DNA of 64,000 nt from Acanthochromis polyacanthus (lineage: Eukaryota > Chordata > Actinopteri > Pomacentridae). Every line of letters starts with the position of its first letter. Positions within the stretch are counted from its first letter, which is position 1. The notes beneath the pieces are model-generated. The model did no database searches, was not told the origin of the DNA, and saw only the letters and a list, made by a program, of their open reading frames with translations. This document shows positions 16,377-30,643 of this stretch, piece by piece. The stretch is from positions 17,579,858 to 17,643,857 of the forward strand of contig NC_067117.1 in the NCBI RefSeq assembly GCF_021347895.1, read 5' to 3'. The position numbers were made by a program, and so were the translations under genes.

Positions 16377-16926
16377 CTGGGAGGAGAAAAAAAAGAAAAA
16401 AAGCAGAAGCTACAGCTTCTTAGCCTTGCTTGTCTATTCTCCTCTTGTCTTCTCTCCATCTTAGTGCCCCTAGCTGAGTTTAGAAAATTGCGGCAAATGC
16501 CACATTTATCCAGTAACTAAGTAAAATATAAATACATGTTAACATAATAAAACAAAATCCTTGATTTAACCTTAATTTTGCTGGTCACCATGAAAAATAA
16601 AACCAATTTAAATGGTTTTCATTTCCTCAGTGTAATGACAATTAGACAGTTAAAAAGAGTCTTTAGAATAATACTCACTGTAAAAGCAGACTAATTGTGA
16701 ATCTGTGAACCTGTCTTTCAGGTCAGTGTCAGCATGTTGCATCTAATTTTCAAATTTCATTTCAATAGAATGGATATTACTATGTTCCATGATCACAGCT
16801 CTGAATAGGCACAGCTGAAGCGACATTGCTGTGGTTTGTTTTGTGACCTCGGTAGACACTGAATAGACTGAACTTTTAAAATTTGTGTGAGTGTGTATTT
16901 GTGCATGCTGGTGTACTTTGGCATTT

Positions 16927-16930
<4 letters not shown>

Positions 16931-16966
<36 letters not shown>
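16931..16966. repeat. (GT)n microsatellite
   Basis: About 18 uninterrupted GT units. Confidence 0.95.
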
Positions 16967-16968
<2 letters not shown>

Positions 16969-17803
16969 AGGGTTTATGGTTTTGCATTAGTATATTTTAA
17001 ATACATTTGCTTCAGTTGGTATGATGTGGAACCACTGACCAGACAGACAGTCACTGAATTTTAAGTGCTCTGTCCCGGCCTCTCTTTGCTTTTCTTTTTA
17101 TGGCGCCTGTTTTGTATTTTGTCCTTGTGTTAGCCTGGCCTCTATGTGCTCTTGCATTTTCTGCATGCATCACTCTTAGATATTTCTTTTATATGTCTTT
17201 ACTGTACACCTGCCTTATCTTCTGCTCATTTTCTGTATTTTTAACTAATGCTCCGTGAAAAATGCTTAATTATGCTTGCACACATGCAATTGGTTGTGTG
17301 TCTGCCCTGTCGTTCTTCATTGTAGAGTTCTTGTTGCACAGATACCCATCCACAGATGTATTGTGTTTGCATCCTAATGCAAATTATGAGTGAAAGTTTG
17401 TGGAGCAGAGAGAAATTCACCAGGGATAAAAGAGGTTTTGATTTAGATTTTAGATTTAGTTGTGCACATTTGCTGTGGCTCACACTTAAACAGACACATG
17501 CATTTCTTTAACCTCTTTTCTTATTATTGGGAGGGCCTGTCCCACCGCCTGTAGCCATCTGCAAATTACAATTTAGTACTTCAAGAGTTAAGACTGTGTT
17601 CTTTCAGCACACTGTGTGCGTGTTTGTGTGGGTGTGTTTGTGTGTCTGTATATGTGTGCGCGTGTGTGCCGGGGGAGGGGTAGAGAGTGTCTGGTAGAAA
17701 ACCTTTAATCCGGGTGCTGTCAGGCCCAAACCCGGCTTGACGTCCCATTGATGTGGAACAGAACAAAACACAGGGCCCCTTGCTAAGCTCCCACTGGCTC
17801 AGT

Positions 17804-17805
<2 letters not shown>

Positions 17806-17844
<39 letters not shown>
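17806..17844. repeat. (CA)n microsatellite
   Basis: About 19 CA units. The histidine/threonine-rich open frame crossing it (17753-17992) is an artefact of the repeat. Confidence 0.95.
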
Positions 17845-17846
<2 letters not shown>

Positions 17847-19071
17847 GGCCCCTCTCTAAAGCCCCCAGCTTGGGCCCCCACACTCTAACCGGTAAGGGCA
17901 TTCCTCAGCCCGTGCACATGCGTGTGCATACACAAAACTCACGCTCCCTCATGCACGTGCACCAACATAGGCAGACACACAAACTGAGCTGAAAGAACAC
18001 AATCTTAACTATTTGAGTCCTGTGTTGTAATTTGCAGGTGGTAACAGCTTGAAGGTGTCCCTCTCACATGGGATATGTGTCCATTCATTTCCATATATAA
18101 ACCTGAGTGCATGTGTTTGAAGGGGATGGATGAGTGTCAGGTTGGAGAGTATCTTAGTCACCAATCTATTTGATTTGTAGACAACTCGGTACGGCAGACA
18201 CGCACACACATGCATATATGTTTGTGAGATGCTAGGATACAGTTAACAGAAGCCAGATGCTCCCGTGTGTGTTGCCAGTAATCAAAGTGTGTAGCCGTGG
18301 TGACAACAAACAGTTATTATTGTCCTGCTGTTTGGACAGCTCCCAGCCCGCAGCATCTCTGTTTACTATTAGCTTAAAGAAAGAGAAACAGAAAGAAGGA
18401 GACAGAGACCAGAGACGGAGAAAGTGAGCGGCAGATGCATGACTGAGCGGATACAAAAAGTGACTTATATTAGAATAAACATGTGTTTTAGGTAATGGTC
18501 TGGAACTGTGGAGGATTACTGTTTTTATTTGGCTGTTGTTCCTCTGGTAGCCAGGAGGTGGGGATGTGGGAAATAGGCAGCCACCGAGTATATGGTCCTG
18601 CTCCAACTCTGACCCAGTGTTGGCCTTAAGGTTGAAGCATTTGGATCATCAGTTCAGTTTCAGTCTGTCCCGCTGGAGCTGAGGTGGTCCTAAACTGTGA
18701 GGACATGAGGAAGCCACACGCCTACCGTATGGAAAACATTCCCATCTGTCACACATACCCACTCACACCTACATGGTCAGCTCGTTTTCCCCTCCTTCAC
18801 CTTCTCCAGGACTGAACTCACCCTTTGTTTCCGCTGTTAAATTGCCGAGATCTGGTGCTAAAATTCTGCCGCTTCCGTTTTGGAATGTCAGAAATCCGAG
18901 TGAGCCGTTTGTTTGGACCGGGCTGCAGTCCAGAGAGGCTTGAGCAGTCCCAAGCAAAATGTTTTTATTGACGGGTGAAAGCAGTCAGACCGACAGCACC
19001 GATTGGCTGTAATTGGTCGGCAAGTCAGTGGTGTGTTTGAAATACCCTATGTAAAGTGGCAGCCTCTGAGA

Positions 19072-19096
19072 GCACACACACACACACACACACACA
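19072..19096. repeat. (CA)n microsatellite
   Basis: About 12 CA units. Confidence 0.9.
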
Positions 19097-20156
19097 TCCG
19101 CGCACACCCCTGTTTCTCCCCTCCAGTCGCCTTAAGAGAAGCCAGATGGGCCACGGGGAAGCAATCACCTCTCTATTTGTCTTGGTGCTGATCAGGTTAG
19201 TGAAGTGATCTCAGGCCTGGCCAGGAGTCTACACACTGCTGCCTGTTGTCCCTGCTGCTCACTGCACTGCACTGCATGACTCCAGCCAACTGGCCCGGTC
19301 AGACCGCTGTGGGACTGTCTAAACAGCTGTACAGCACAAGAGGAGGGGAAGGGTCTGTCACCAGTGAAGGGGCAATAAAAGCTAGAGATGACGGTTTTTG
19401 TTTGAGCTTTGATATAAGATTTGCTGAGCGCCAGATTTGCTGCACTGCAAAGTAGCTGACGGTTAATGTGTAAATATGAGGGTCAGCAAGGAAGCTGGTA
19501 GCTAACATCTTTCATCTGTTGATATGGACACCACCATTTAGCACTGGGTCAGTGGATGGGAGGTGTTTTAGGGAGCACTGTGTGTGGAGAACATTCCAGC
19601 CATTGAATACACAGATGGTTTGGTTTAGAGCAATGAAATGAGCACCAGACACAGAGCAGTGACAGTGAACGAAAGCCTCAATGATGCACACACCCACACG
19701 CGCACACACAAACACACACACGTAGCACTGACTGCTCAGCTTAATAGAATGACGGAATCCAGAAAGAATTCACTCAAGGACTCAGGCGGTGAACTATTAG
19801 GTAGCCCCTAAACTGCCCTGCAGAAAGTCCAAGAGCGCTGCACCTTTTCACATTGAAATGCATCTGCAGCTCTTTAACAAGGACATGAAAGAAGTTCATG
19901 CGCAAGGAGAGGCAGCGACAACAAAAAGACGCAAAGATTTTTGATGAGCAGCTGAAAAGATGGGAAAGCAAGTCACAAATCCATGAGGGGGAACTCCTTG
20001 ACAGAGAAACCTGATCCCACCCAGACTTGCCCGCCTCCTGATTGGCTGGCCCTCCCACGAACCCTGACCCTTGACTTTGTCTGGTGCTTGTGACCTTGAG
20101 TGAAGTACGTTCAGAACGTCGCATCTCCTCCCAGACTCTCATCTGTGCTCTCTCCT

Positions 20157-20180
20157 TCTCTCTCTCTCTCTCTCTCTCTC
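20157..20180. repeat. (TC)n microsatellite
   Basis: A CT/TC run inside a longer pyrimidine-rich stretch (about 20125-20215). Confidence 0.9.
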
Positions 20181-23100
20181 CCCTCTCTCCTCTGGCTTTT
20201 CCTCTCTGCCCATTCGTCTCCAGTGAGAGAGGGTCGGTGGGGAGGAGATGGAGAGCAGAAATGTCAGCGAGACATTAAACAGAGTGCGTCTGTGTGTGCT
20301 CTCATAGTCCAACCTGTCTGATTTCCCTCTCCTCCGTCCCTACCCCCTCTTCCTCCTCCTTGCTTCTCCTTTATATACGCTTCTCCGCAGAGCAATAAAT
20401 TCATCCTCTTCTCTCCAAATCTCGGTGTATGTTTTGCTCCATCAACACCCTTATCACTCTTTGTGCCGATCCTTTCTGCCTCCCTTTGGCCTCATATGGT
20501 TCATTAAACATGGTGTCAAGGCCAGTACCACTAATTAAAAAAAGCAAAGCACTTGTATTTGAGTATTGTTTGGTGAAATGATGTGGTTTAAAACCGCTAA
20601 ATGTCCACAGTTGGTCTTTTAATTACTTTTGCTGCACTTAAGGATGAGCAGAAGTTTAAATGCACAGCGCAAGTTTTGCTAAAACCCGAGTGGCAAAAAC
20701 TTCTGTCTCCCCCTTCTGGAAATGAAAGCGATTACACACTGTTGAGGCCTGTTTATAATATCTGCCTCGCTGTCAATTGCTTTGTGCTTTAGACTGTGAT
20801 CTTCCCACAGTTTATTTTTTTTTGTCTGGAGCATCAGAAAACCTTTTCCCACTTCAAGCTCTGCCAGTCTCCTCACTCTGGCAAACTGATCATTGCTGGT
20901 TGACATAAAGTGTATCTCCATCAGTGCGCTAGTACAGCAATGTCACCGCATACACCACATTTAACACTCTAGTGCAGACTGCTGCCAAATACTGAGTGAT
21001 TAACCTGCCTCTGAAATGCTAAATCAGCATTGTGTGAACTTATTTTGCAAGTGCTTGGATGTCACATGTATTTATGTGTCCCACACTCCAGCTTTAACGT
21101 CCTTTGTGCTGTCGTTAGTCCAAGAAGTTGGTAGTTTTTTCCACAAAAATACCACTAGAACTGTATGTTAGGAATTTCAGATCTCCATCATTTATAGTTC
21201 GCTTTCATTTGTACAATATTGAATCAAAAAGAAATACAATAATCTGTTGCTTTTTCTTGGCCCATCTGACGTTGTGCAGACCTACAGACATTTGATATAG
21301 TATTCCTGTGCGATTTTTAGTACGATTAAAATGTCTGTTTTTAAACTTTTCACCCCAATTCAATATCTCTGACACTTCTTCTCCCCCTCCCTTTCACACA
21401 TCCAATGTTTTAAAACATTTAAAACTGTGGGGGTTTTTTCTATATAAAAGTAAAATCTAGATACATGAAATACGGTATGCTGTTTCCAATGCCAGAGTTC
21501 TTTGATTGTTAGACATTGATCAGAGTTCAGCTTCTTCCTTTGGCAGTTTTTATCATTTTAAATAAATCCTTATTTGCACTTTGTATTTCATTATTAACTT
21601 TAGGTTTATGTATGCAGCTTCAAAGTGACCACAAAAAGCAGTTAAGTACAATGATGTTCCACAGCTGGTAAAGTAGAAATGTGTGTTTTTGTTACAGTTG
21701 AGACATACCAAAAGGAACAGAGGTCATTAAATAGAAAGTCTCAATGAAAACTGGAAAGCCCTTTTTAATTCTCATTTGTGGATTGACTTTTTTGTCACAT
21801 GTGATCCTGGTATGGGGCATTTTATGGTCTGCTAGTTGAATCGGTCCCATGACAGGGTGCCTGCTGGCCTTCTGACCATTTTCTAATTCACAAAGAAAAT
21901 AACTCATGCTGGGAATTTGTTTTGTTTGCTTGTATGATAAATGTTCAATATGGTCACTTAGCTGTTCCTCAGTTAATTTGAAAATACATTTTTTCAAAGA
22001 AATATGAGCAATGGACCTTTCAATGTTTGTTCAGTTTATCTGATAAATATTGTTTGTTTTTTAATTAGCCTCTGGCTTCCTGTCATTTTGCAAAAATGGC
22101 CCCCAGGCTAGACAAGCTGAGTATCTGTGCTCTAGTGCTTTTGTGAAAAATGATAAAATGAGTCACTCCATGTGACTAACCACTAACTACAGTATGATAC
22201 AGCAATGGCTGTATCTCAATAACTACCATTTTAAATGTTTGGCACCACTTACATTTCAACAATATGATCTAGGACCCAGTGTAAATCTGATATTTAGCAC
22301 GTCAATCGAAGGCAAGACTGATTTTTGTGAATTTTTTTTTTATTTGTAGGAAAATCACAGTTTTTCCAATGTTACATATTGTTCCTAGTGATTAATGAAA
22401 ATACCAACTATTTGTCAAAGAAACCGTGTACTATTAAGCAGCTTTATATACATGAATTATACACATGAATATGTTATTTAGGAACAAAGATTTATTTCAA
22501 AAAACCAACATAAGTGTGTATAAATATAAATGAATGGGGGAAAAAAGCGGTTTTAGCTGATAGGCTTCCATTTAGATGACTTTAAAGAAATAGAAAACAT
22601 TTTACAGGCTTATTCTCTGTAATGCCAAGAAGTTGACACCACTCTGCTATACATTCATATATATGTCTAGTTTGGCTTGCAAAGGTTAGCACAAAGACTG
22701 GAATTGGGAATAAACATCTCCTGCTAGAACCTGCAAACCTCAATTTACATGTTGTTGACTAGTTTAACAGTGTTACATTGTGGTTTGGTGATATGAATCA
22801 GAACATTTCTTGGATGAGAACAGTAACTTCTGGGTGTCACCATGAGTTTACTAAGGAGATGATAATGCCAGTCCAGGGTTTGAGCTAAGCTTAACCTAGT
22901 CGCTGATGATGGCAGCTTTATTATAGTGGAGGTATGAGAGCAGCATTGACCTTATCATCTAACACTCTGCAAGAAAAGGAACTGTATCTCTCAAAATAAT
23001 GAACTCTTTCGAACAAATGTAAAGAAATCATTGCATGGATATCAAGTGATTTCTTATTTTCTTTCAAACAGAAAAAAAAATGTCCGACAGCATTTATATG

Positions 23101-24765
23101 TGTGTGTCTTGAGGGTAACCAATGCTTCTCTGTCATTTTAGATCTAATTAATACTTGAGCATGAGTCTATATTTATTACCGTGTGTGTCGACATTCAAAA
23201 CTCATCTCAGATTCCTTCCTCTCACCTCACACCTGTGGACACGCTTGTATTTCTGCCTGTATGTAGCGCGCACACAGAGGCTTCTCTGTGCTGTCCCGGT
23301 ACAGAACATGGCAGCAGAGTGCAGCAGAGCACAGCCGAGTGGTGTTTATTTTATTGGATGTTTACTTCGCTCTGTAAAACATGCCACTCAGGGACTTCGT
23401 GGAGCGATGTACTCAAACCCCTTTCCCTGTCTCTCTCTTCTCTCCCTCTCCCAGTGTAAACAGTGTGTATATCGGGAGTGTTTCATTTACTAGTCTGTGT
23501 AGATGTGTAATCCATCCAGTCAGACATTGTAAACAACATCTCTACATGTTTATAAATACTGCCCAGCCACTCTAATGAATTTATGGTAATGCCTTGTTCT
23601 ACTGCTTCTGCTGTGTGTATGAGCATGTGTGTGTGTGTGAATGCTTATGTGTGAAAGGTGTGAGTGTGCATGTATTGCTTCTCTGCTGCACACATTTTAC
23701 TGGTTTCTGATGTTTCTGGAGTTCTTTTTTTTTTTTTTTATTTCTAGGTGCATGCAGCCTGGTTAAAAGCTTAAAACCTGTGACAGCATCGAACACTGAA
23801 TGACTGTTATGAACCGATGTGCCACAGTACGAAGTCCATTAGCAAGCCAACCCTGCTTTATTCCATTTACCTCGCTTCAACTCACCACAGCAAGATCTGA
23901 TCGTTTAATAATGAAATATATGTGTTGTATTTTTGCTGAAACTTTTCTTCAGTTGGTTTTGACTTTGATGATTTTTTTTAAAGACATGGCAGAGACAGCT
24001 AATACCGCTGGAAATGTGTGCACATTATTAAACTTGCCATTAACTCGTTTAGTCTTATTTCACCACATTTTCTTCTTTGTAATAAAAAATAGATAGGCAT
24101 TAAACTTAATTCCAAGTGTTGGAAAAACGCTGGAGAGCAAACCAAAGTATTACTCATTGGATAAGTGGTTGTGGCTGGACTGACTTTTTCTTTCATAATA
24201 TGATTCAGTCTGTTATGTTGAATTTTAAAAGGCATCCGTGGCTTAAATGTTCCAGTCCTTCTTTTCATTGAACTAAACAATATATAAACCAATCGGCTGC
24301 AACACTTAAACCATCTGCCTTGTAGTCTCTGTTTTGCTGCCAAAACAGATCTGACATAATGAGTCATGGATGTGGGACATCTGGGGAGAGGGAGACTCTG
24401 GTCACAAGTACAATAATGGAAAGAAGTTCTCGGACATTCTCAAAATTTTACACAATCTCAAATATTATCATGAAACATTTGTGGAAAAATCTTTTTTTCT
24501 GTTTCAGAAGGTGTGGCTGCTTTAGACAGACACAAACAAATACAAATGATTTTTCTTTGTTTATTGTTTACAAGAAAAATTAACAAAACTAAATTCTACC
24601 AAAACGACCCAGTACTCATAATTTCGTATTTTTATGGAACCAATGAATTTTCAGTTTTTAACGGCTTTTTAAGGATTTTTTAGTATTATGGCTGTGATTG
24701 TATGAAAAGAAATCACATTTGAAGCAGGCGCCTAAGAATGATTCTTAATGCAATATACATGCAAA

Positions 24766-25035
24766 TGTATGGGATGTCCTAAAACTTTTTTCCATCACTG
24801 TTTGTTGGCAGCAGATCCTTTGAGTCTTTTGTTTCCACTAAGGTTTCACAAAAGAACCCTTTGGCGAAGGCTTTCGGGTTGTTCTGGGGCATCTCATTTA
24901 TGCTTAATCAGGCTGGGATCTAGAACGTTTGGAGGCAACATCAACGGCTTGGGCTCTTTGTCTTGTTTCTCAAGCTGTTTCTGGGCAGTTTTTGCAGTGT
25001 GGCAGGCACATTGTCACTGGGAGGTGACAGGTCGA
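24766..25035 (-). mobile_element. Tc1-like transposase relic, C-terminal part
   Basis: On the minus strand the frame reads CACHTAKTAQKQLEKQDKE, then PPNVLDPSLIKHK and a stop. These correspond to the Tc1 transposase C-terminal segment, usually CHTAKTV.., then WPPNSPDLNPIEHLWD, which carries the last catalytic acidic residue. The relic is damaged: the DLNPIE core reads LDPSLIK and a stop follows. The plus-strand text 'gtatgggatgtcctaaaac' at about 24768 resembles the terminal sequence of such elements. No N-terminal DNA-binding part is found to the right of 25035, so the copy is truncated. Confidence 0.75.
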
Positions 25036-28000
25036 ACACAATTGGGGTTCACCAGACTAAAGTTGACAGTCATAAGATAAATTTTACATCATCTTCAGTT
25101 TAACAAGCAAAAACGGTGTAGAAAAGTCTACAAATTGCTGGTGTAGAGCTTTGATAGCAAAAAACAAATTGCCTTTAAATGTATACAATGCCAGAAACTG
25201 AAGACCAAAATCTCACAAAGTGACCTACCGCTGACAGTACAACATGAAAGTATGCAGAATTCAGCTACAACTACTGCAATGCTGATTAAAACATGTTCAT
25301 CTCAAACTTACTTTGCAGCATCAGAACAAATGCCACCCTTTCTTCATTAGACGCAATTCTCTTTTGCCTTTTGAGTTTTTTTTTAAGTCATCAAAGTGCC
25401 TGCACTTTGTGTAAACGGTTATGGATTGTAAACAGTCTTGCTTGATTTTCAAAAATAGATTGAAAATGTGTCTCTGCCCAAATATCTATTTTTATTGTAG
25501 CATTAAACTTTAAAAAGCATCCATTGTGCATAGATATTAACATAGACACATCAAAACTTTTTAGGCCCCTCTCTTTTTTAGTTTGGTTCCTACCACCACT
25601 TTTCATTATTTTCATCGCTCAATGAAAAACAGCAAAATAATCTCAAACCATAGTCCTGCTTATGCTCAAAATCCCTGATGGGACTTAATGAAAGTTGCAT
25701 TCTCTATTTATGCACACCACAGAACTATTTTTTACATGACTAAAGTTCCACATTTTGGTCATGTGATGACCTGTGAGTTAGCTTCAGGCTAAATAAATCA
25801 GTACAGCTCAAAGTGAAAGACCGAAGGAATTGGAGCTAAAAATGAGCATTAGGCATGACAGTTGATCATTTTATCCAGTGTAGTGTGTTATAGTTGACAT
25901 CTAGACAAAATATCAGATATTTTTTACCTTCTCCTTTGTCATTTGACAGCTTCCACAATGTGTCTGTGGCATGGACCAGCAGGATCCCAATGTGCCTCCC
26001 AGTTGTACACAACATAATGAAGTAAAGACAGACTGTAGGAAAGAAGAACCATATTGTCCTCTTTGTGACCATATCTTTACTATCTTTCTCGACCATTTTC
26101 CTCAAACAAGTGAGAACGGTAGTCTTTTAGGTTGTAGCTGTGAAGTATTATGGTCAAACATAATATTAAAGCCACATCAAAGCCTCCCAGAGGGAAGAAA
26201 GGTGGCATTGGCATCCTTTGATAAAGCAATAGTGTCAAATAGTTACTGTCATGTCATTGTAAAAGTTAACTGTGAACTTTTTTGTTAGTTAGTTGCCAGT
26301 AATGGAGACTAGAATAACAACTGACCCCAGTCTGACTCCTGAGGTTAACATGGGAAGCCCCAAACACAATCTTTCCTTATCTCTCATCATTACAATGTGG
26401 AGATGTTCTTGTGAGTTAAGATTGTATTGTCAGGCAACATGATGGCATTTGTATCATTAGAACTCTTCCGTGTCATTTACTTTTTGCAGTGGTCTTCACA
26501 GGATAAAAAATTACATGTGACATTAGAGAGTAAGTGTCCTCCTGATACAGAAAAGCTTCACATCCTAAATATAATCATCATCAGAGATTGATGACACAAC
26601 GGTAATGGAGACTGACAACACGCATTCTCCCAAAGCTAATCTCATGCGTTTCTGTAGTGACTGCAGGTGAAAATGCTTAAAACACAAAACGCAGGTTCGC
26701 TCTTCAGTGCCTCCTGAAGTGTGTTACATGTGTTTTGTTGATTTGATTATTTTGTGCGCACATATGCACGTGTGTCGTTATATATGGATGGATGTGTGTG
26801 TGTGTGTGTGTTGCTCTCAGACTAAGCCATCATGGCTCCCACCTCATCAGGCCTGACAGGTGTTATTACATTGAAATGAGAGCACTGATGTATGCATCTG
26901 TAATGTGGACCTGTCCTCTTCTGCTTGATGGAACCTGACGCTTCTCATTATCGTGACACGTCTGAGAAAAGAACAAAGTACCAACACTTTGTCTGAAGTG
27001 CGGCTCATAAGGCATTATGAAGAATCATAAGCACATCTCATGAAGACATTGATGGAAAGTGGTTCGTCACATTTTAAAATTCTTTCAAAGTGCTAACAAA
27101 TCAGATGTCAGTTCCATTTAGTGGCACAGCATCGGAGAATATAACAGAGAATAATGCATTTTGTTTTGATTTGACCTCTCAAAACAGTATTTTGAGCTAA
27201 TTTTGTCAATGACAACATATATAAGCATTAGCGACAAGTTAAATGCAGATTAATAAATGATAGAGCCATATTAAAATTAAAATGAGTTACTATGCAACGA
27301 CAACAGCTCCTTTGCACCTTATAAATAGATATCGATACAGATATATTGATATAGATATAGATCTATCTTTGATGCAACCCTCTTTCTTTGCGTATTTCCT
27401 TAAATAAAAGTTAGATTCAGTCCACCTTAAAGAAAATGTCTTATTTAATCCACCTTAAAGACAATGCAATATTTTATTCAGTGTTGTTTCACTTGGTTAC
27501 TGATTTGTAAAAACCTTGATGTTCTCTTGTATTGTTTATTCTTCAATAATAAAGCTTTCATATGGCGTTTGTCCCATCCAGAGGAGTGACTGTTGTGCCA
27601 CAGAGACTTGAGTATAAACTGGTTTTTGTTGTTAACATGCTGCAGTAGCAAACTTGATTGTTATGCCGCTGTGATCACGAACAATGAGCAGTGATAAAAT
27701 AAAAGACAAAGATAAAGGCATTGATCATCCCATGAAAAGGAGACTAAGGGGAAAGACAAAAGAAACAACAAACTTCTGTAGCATCTTAAAACTGTCCTTG
27801 TTTTTCCCCCATACCTTAACTATTTGTTGACTTTTTTTTTTACTATTTTTACTTATTGTATTAACCTCTACATGGTTTTAATTCTTTTCTCTCTTACATT
27901 TGTGCTTTTATCCTGGCAAATTAGTTTCACGGCATGAGAGAATTTTGACTAGTTCATAAAATCAACAGAATAATGTGTTATCTTGAATATGTCACAACCT

Positions 28001-30477
28001 CTAACATTGTGCAGTGTTCATGAGCACAACCTTGCACTTTATCTTTTATCTTTGAACATGAAAACACTAATTTTTACTATTCAGAGCAAAACCGATGTAA
28101 TGCCACGTCTCTGAAGCTTTAGCTCAGGCTGCCCTTGTCATTTGACAAACTACAAACAGCGTCTTTGTTAAAGGAAAAACAAAAACAAGGTAACATTTTA
28201 TTTCATGTCACATTAACAGATGAAACCAGTATTCCTGTGCTAATATGCTAGATTTTGTAGTGTGCTGCAGCTGTGTTCATCTGTCTAAATAAGTGTGGTA
28301 AAGCTATAAACACACAAGGTTGCTCATTAAGCAGCACTTATATACAAGAGCATATTCAACAGTTATGAAATCTGAGCTGAATCGTAGTTTGAGACAAAAG
28401 ATTCTTCAGTTCGTCATTTGTATGTTTTCAGCTTATATCCCAAAGGAGGAAACATTTTCTGGAGTAAGAGTTAATGTTACTACTTCTCTAGCCACATGGA
28501 TGTACACTCTCTTTCTCCTTATTTATCAACCTGCTTTGACTTTTGAACAACGCCATCTTAATGAAACGGCATAGATGTGCTTAACCATCACTGCCTGTGG
28601 TTTTCTTTCAGAATTTAAGAGTTGAACAGGTCAACCGAGCCAGCTGGGTCATGATGAAAACTTCCCCTTGGTGTTTCTTCTTGCTGTAATTGGGAAAGCT
28701 CAGCATAATACACCTGTTCCACATTTACCTCCACAGATCAGTTATTTGAACATCTTTACATTGTCCATCAGAGTCTAGCACTGTTTTCAGTGTGCTTCTT
28801 TTTAACACCTCTGCCATCTTGCAAAGTGAGTCCGGCTGAGAAATTTAGTTTAAAAACTTTTCTTTTTACTCTAGTAAAATTGACCTGACTATTACTGCGC
28901 TTTATTTGCTCGCATAGAGTAGCCTTGCACAATTTACAGTCTGAATTGCAGAAGGTTCAGCACCCTGAACTTCAAAAATGAGTTGTTCTACCTTTCTTAT
29001 ATTTAAAATCACCATTTTTATTATACTTATAGTAGAGTCCAGCAGATACAGAAATTTGGGGCTATTGTCAATATCTGAAAAAAAAAAAAAAAATCAATAT
29101 CAACATAGCAGCCAATATAAATATAGCATATATTCTAGACATAAAAAAGTGTTAGATATTAACTATTTTGACATGTAACCACTTTACATCTTATGTTCTG
29201 TTTTAAAATCTGTTTTAAGTAGCTTAATTTGGTATATCAAAAATACCAAAATGAAATTCAAGTAAAACATTTTTTGGCCACTAAACTATCTGCTGTTTCA
29301 AGCTAGCTCTGAAATTCATGTTACAGATCTGTTCCTAACCATTATTGCTGTGGATTTGACTCCTTTTTGCTCATCAAAAGTAATCTGAAGCAAAATATTG
29401 TTGTAAATGTACGACGGTTACAATCAATAACTCATTAATCTCTATTTCTGAGTCAAGACCTGGAAACGTCAGAGGAAACTTTCTGGTTTCTGGTGGAGAG
29501 CCAGACTTTTAAATTGTGCAAATGCAGTGACGAGAATTGTTCGGGTTGGAGTGTGTATCAAACTGCGAGTCTTGAACAGTTTATACTGCTAATGTTACCA
29601 TTAGTTAGACTCCCATTAAGGTTATGATGTACAGGTGGAATGGACTTTGATGCCAACCCTTTAGCCTTAGCTCAACTGACAAGATATGAGAGTAGCTATG
29701 GGGTTCGCTGGCTGGCTAACAAACAAGGATGTGTAACATGATGCATATCCAGTGACTGAAAAGATGGAGATGTTGTTTATTTTCCAGCATTACATCTCCC
29801 CAACTAGGTGACAATGTAGTGCGAAGTCAGACACAATTTACCACATTCCATTTTCTGTTAAGCTGCAGGATCAGTGGTAAGACATGCTACGATGGTAACC
29901 TTCCAACGTTAGCTGACTTTGCTGACAAACTTAACCTGACTAGCTTCCTCGCTAACATGGCAAACATGTCCTTTCAGCATAACAGTTAATCAGCAACACA
30001 GCTGTATTAGAATTATATTGAAAAGAGAAGGTGATTGGGTTGTTGCTGTAACTTTCCAGGATTGTCTTAAAAGCTAGTTAGCAGCTTAGCGTTAAGGCAC
30101 CATTTGACACCGCCCCACTGTAGTTGTGATGCAGACTCTGTTTGTTGCATGTGCTGATGATGTGCCCATTACTAACAGTTGCTGCCTGTTGACAAACTAT
30201 GCAAGGACACAACTTTTAACTCTTTCCAAGCCTCTCTTTCTGCAATGCATTCTTTTAATTACGTATTCAGATCAGACAATGTGTATGTCGATACCAACAT
30301 ATTGGCCGATAAAATTGACAGGCCGATTATTTGGTCGGGCTCTAGCTCATATTCTACCATTAGTGCTGTTCATTTGTCATCACTGTTAAGTTTCACAGAT
30401 TTGTTTTTAATTTGATTTTCCATTGCATGAACACTTTGAAGCAAAAAAAAAAATTGACAGTGAGAGAAAGGGGCAAT
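25036..30477. other. Non-coding interval
   Basis: No gene is supported. It contains a short (GT)n at 26793-26811, GATA/ATAG-type simple sequence near 27327-27365, an imperfect direct repeat 'tccaccttaaaga' (27421 and 27451), and a poly-A stretch near 29079. An exon-like segment on the minus strand at 25928-26032 is listed under findings. Confidence 0.6.
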
Positions 30478-30621
30478 AGACCCTTTATTTGTTTACAAAC
30501 ATTGTGACGTTTTTTGTGGACGGGGCTTATGCTGGAGGCAAAAGCGGATCGAGAAGTCAAGCGGGACTGGGAGTATATAGTTTGCGCAGCAAACTCGAGC
30601 ATTTTTAACCCGTAAAACTTC

Positions 30622-30643
30622 AGTGTACCGCCGGCGGTACACT
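30622..30643. repeat. 22-bp perfect CpG-rich palindrome
   Basis: AGTGTACCGCC is followed immediately by its reverse complement, with no spacer. It lies inside the THAP-bearing element about 145 bp from its left end and could be a protein-binding site or cruciform. Confidence 0.9.

Larger units (their letters stand above)
16377..24765. other. Non-coding interval (possible long intron) rich in microsatellites
   Basis: If the terminal exon at 16212-16376 is real, this is its upstream intron. It contains CA/GT and TC arrays (listed separately) and T-rich tracts. Open frames such as 18232-18606, 19774-20142 and 23155-23493 lack splice-site support and family resemblance. Near 22690 a 'ttagcacaaagactggaa' stretch resembles a dispersed fish repeat, but too weakly to call. 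Confidence 0.6.

Noticed and set aside
18769..18957. Minus-strand frame with a plausible composition (GSGRILAPDLGNLTAE region)
   Set aside because: It starts at a non-ATG codon, has no convincing splice sites and matches no family I know.
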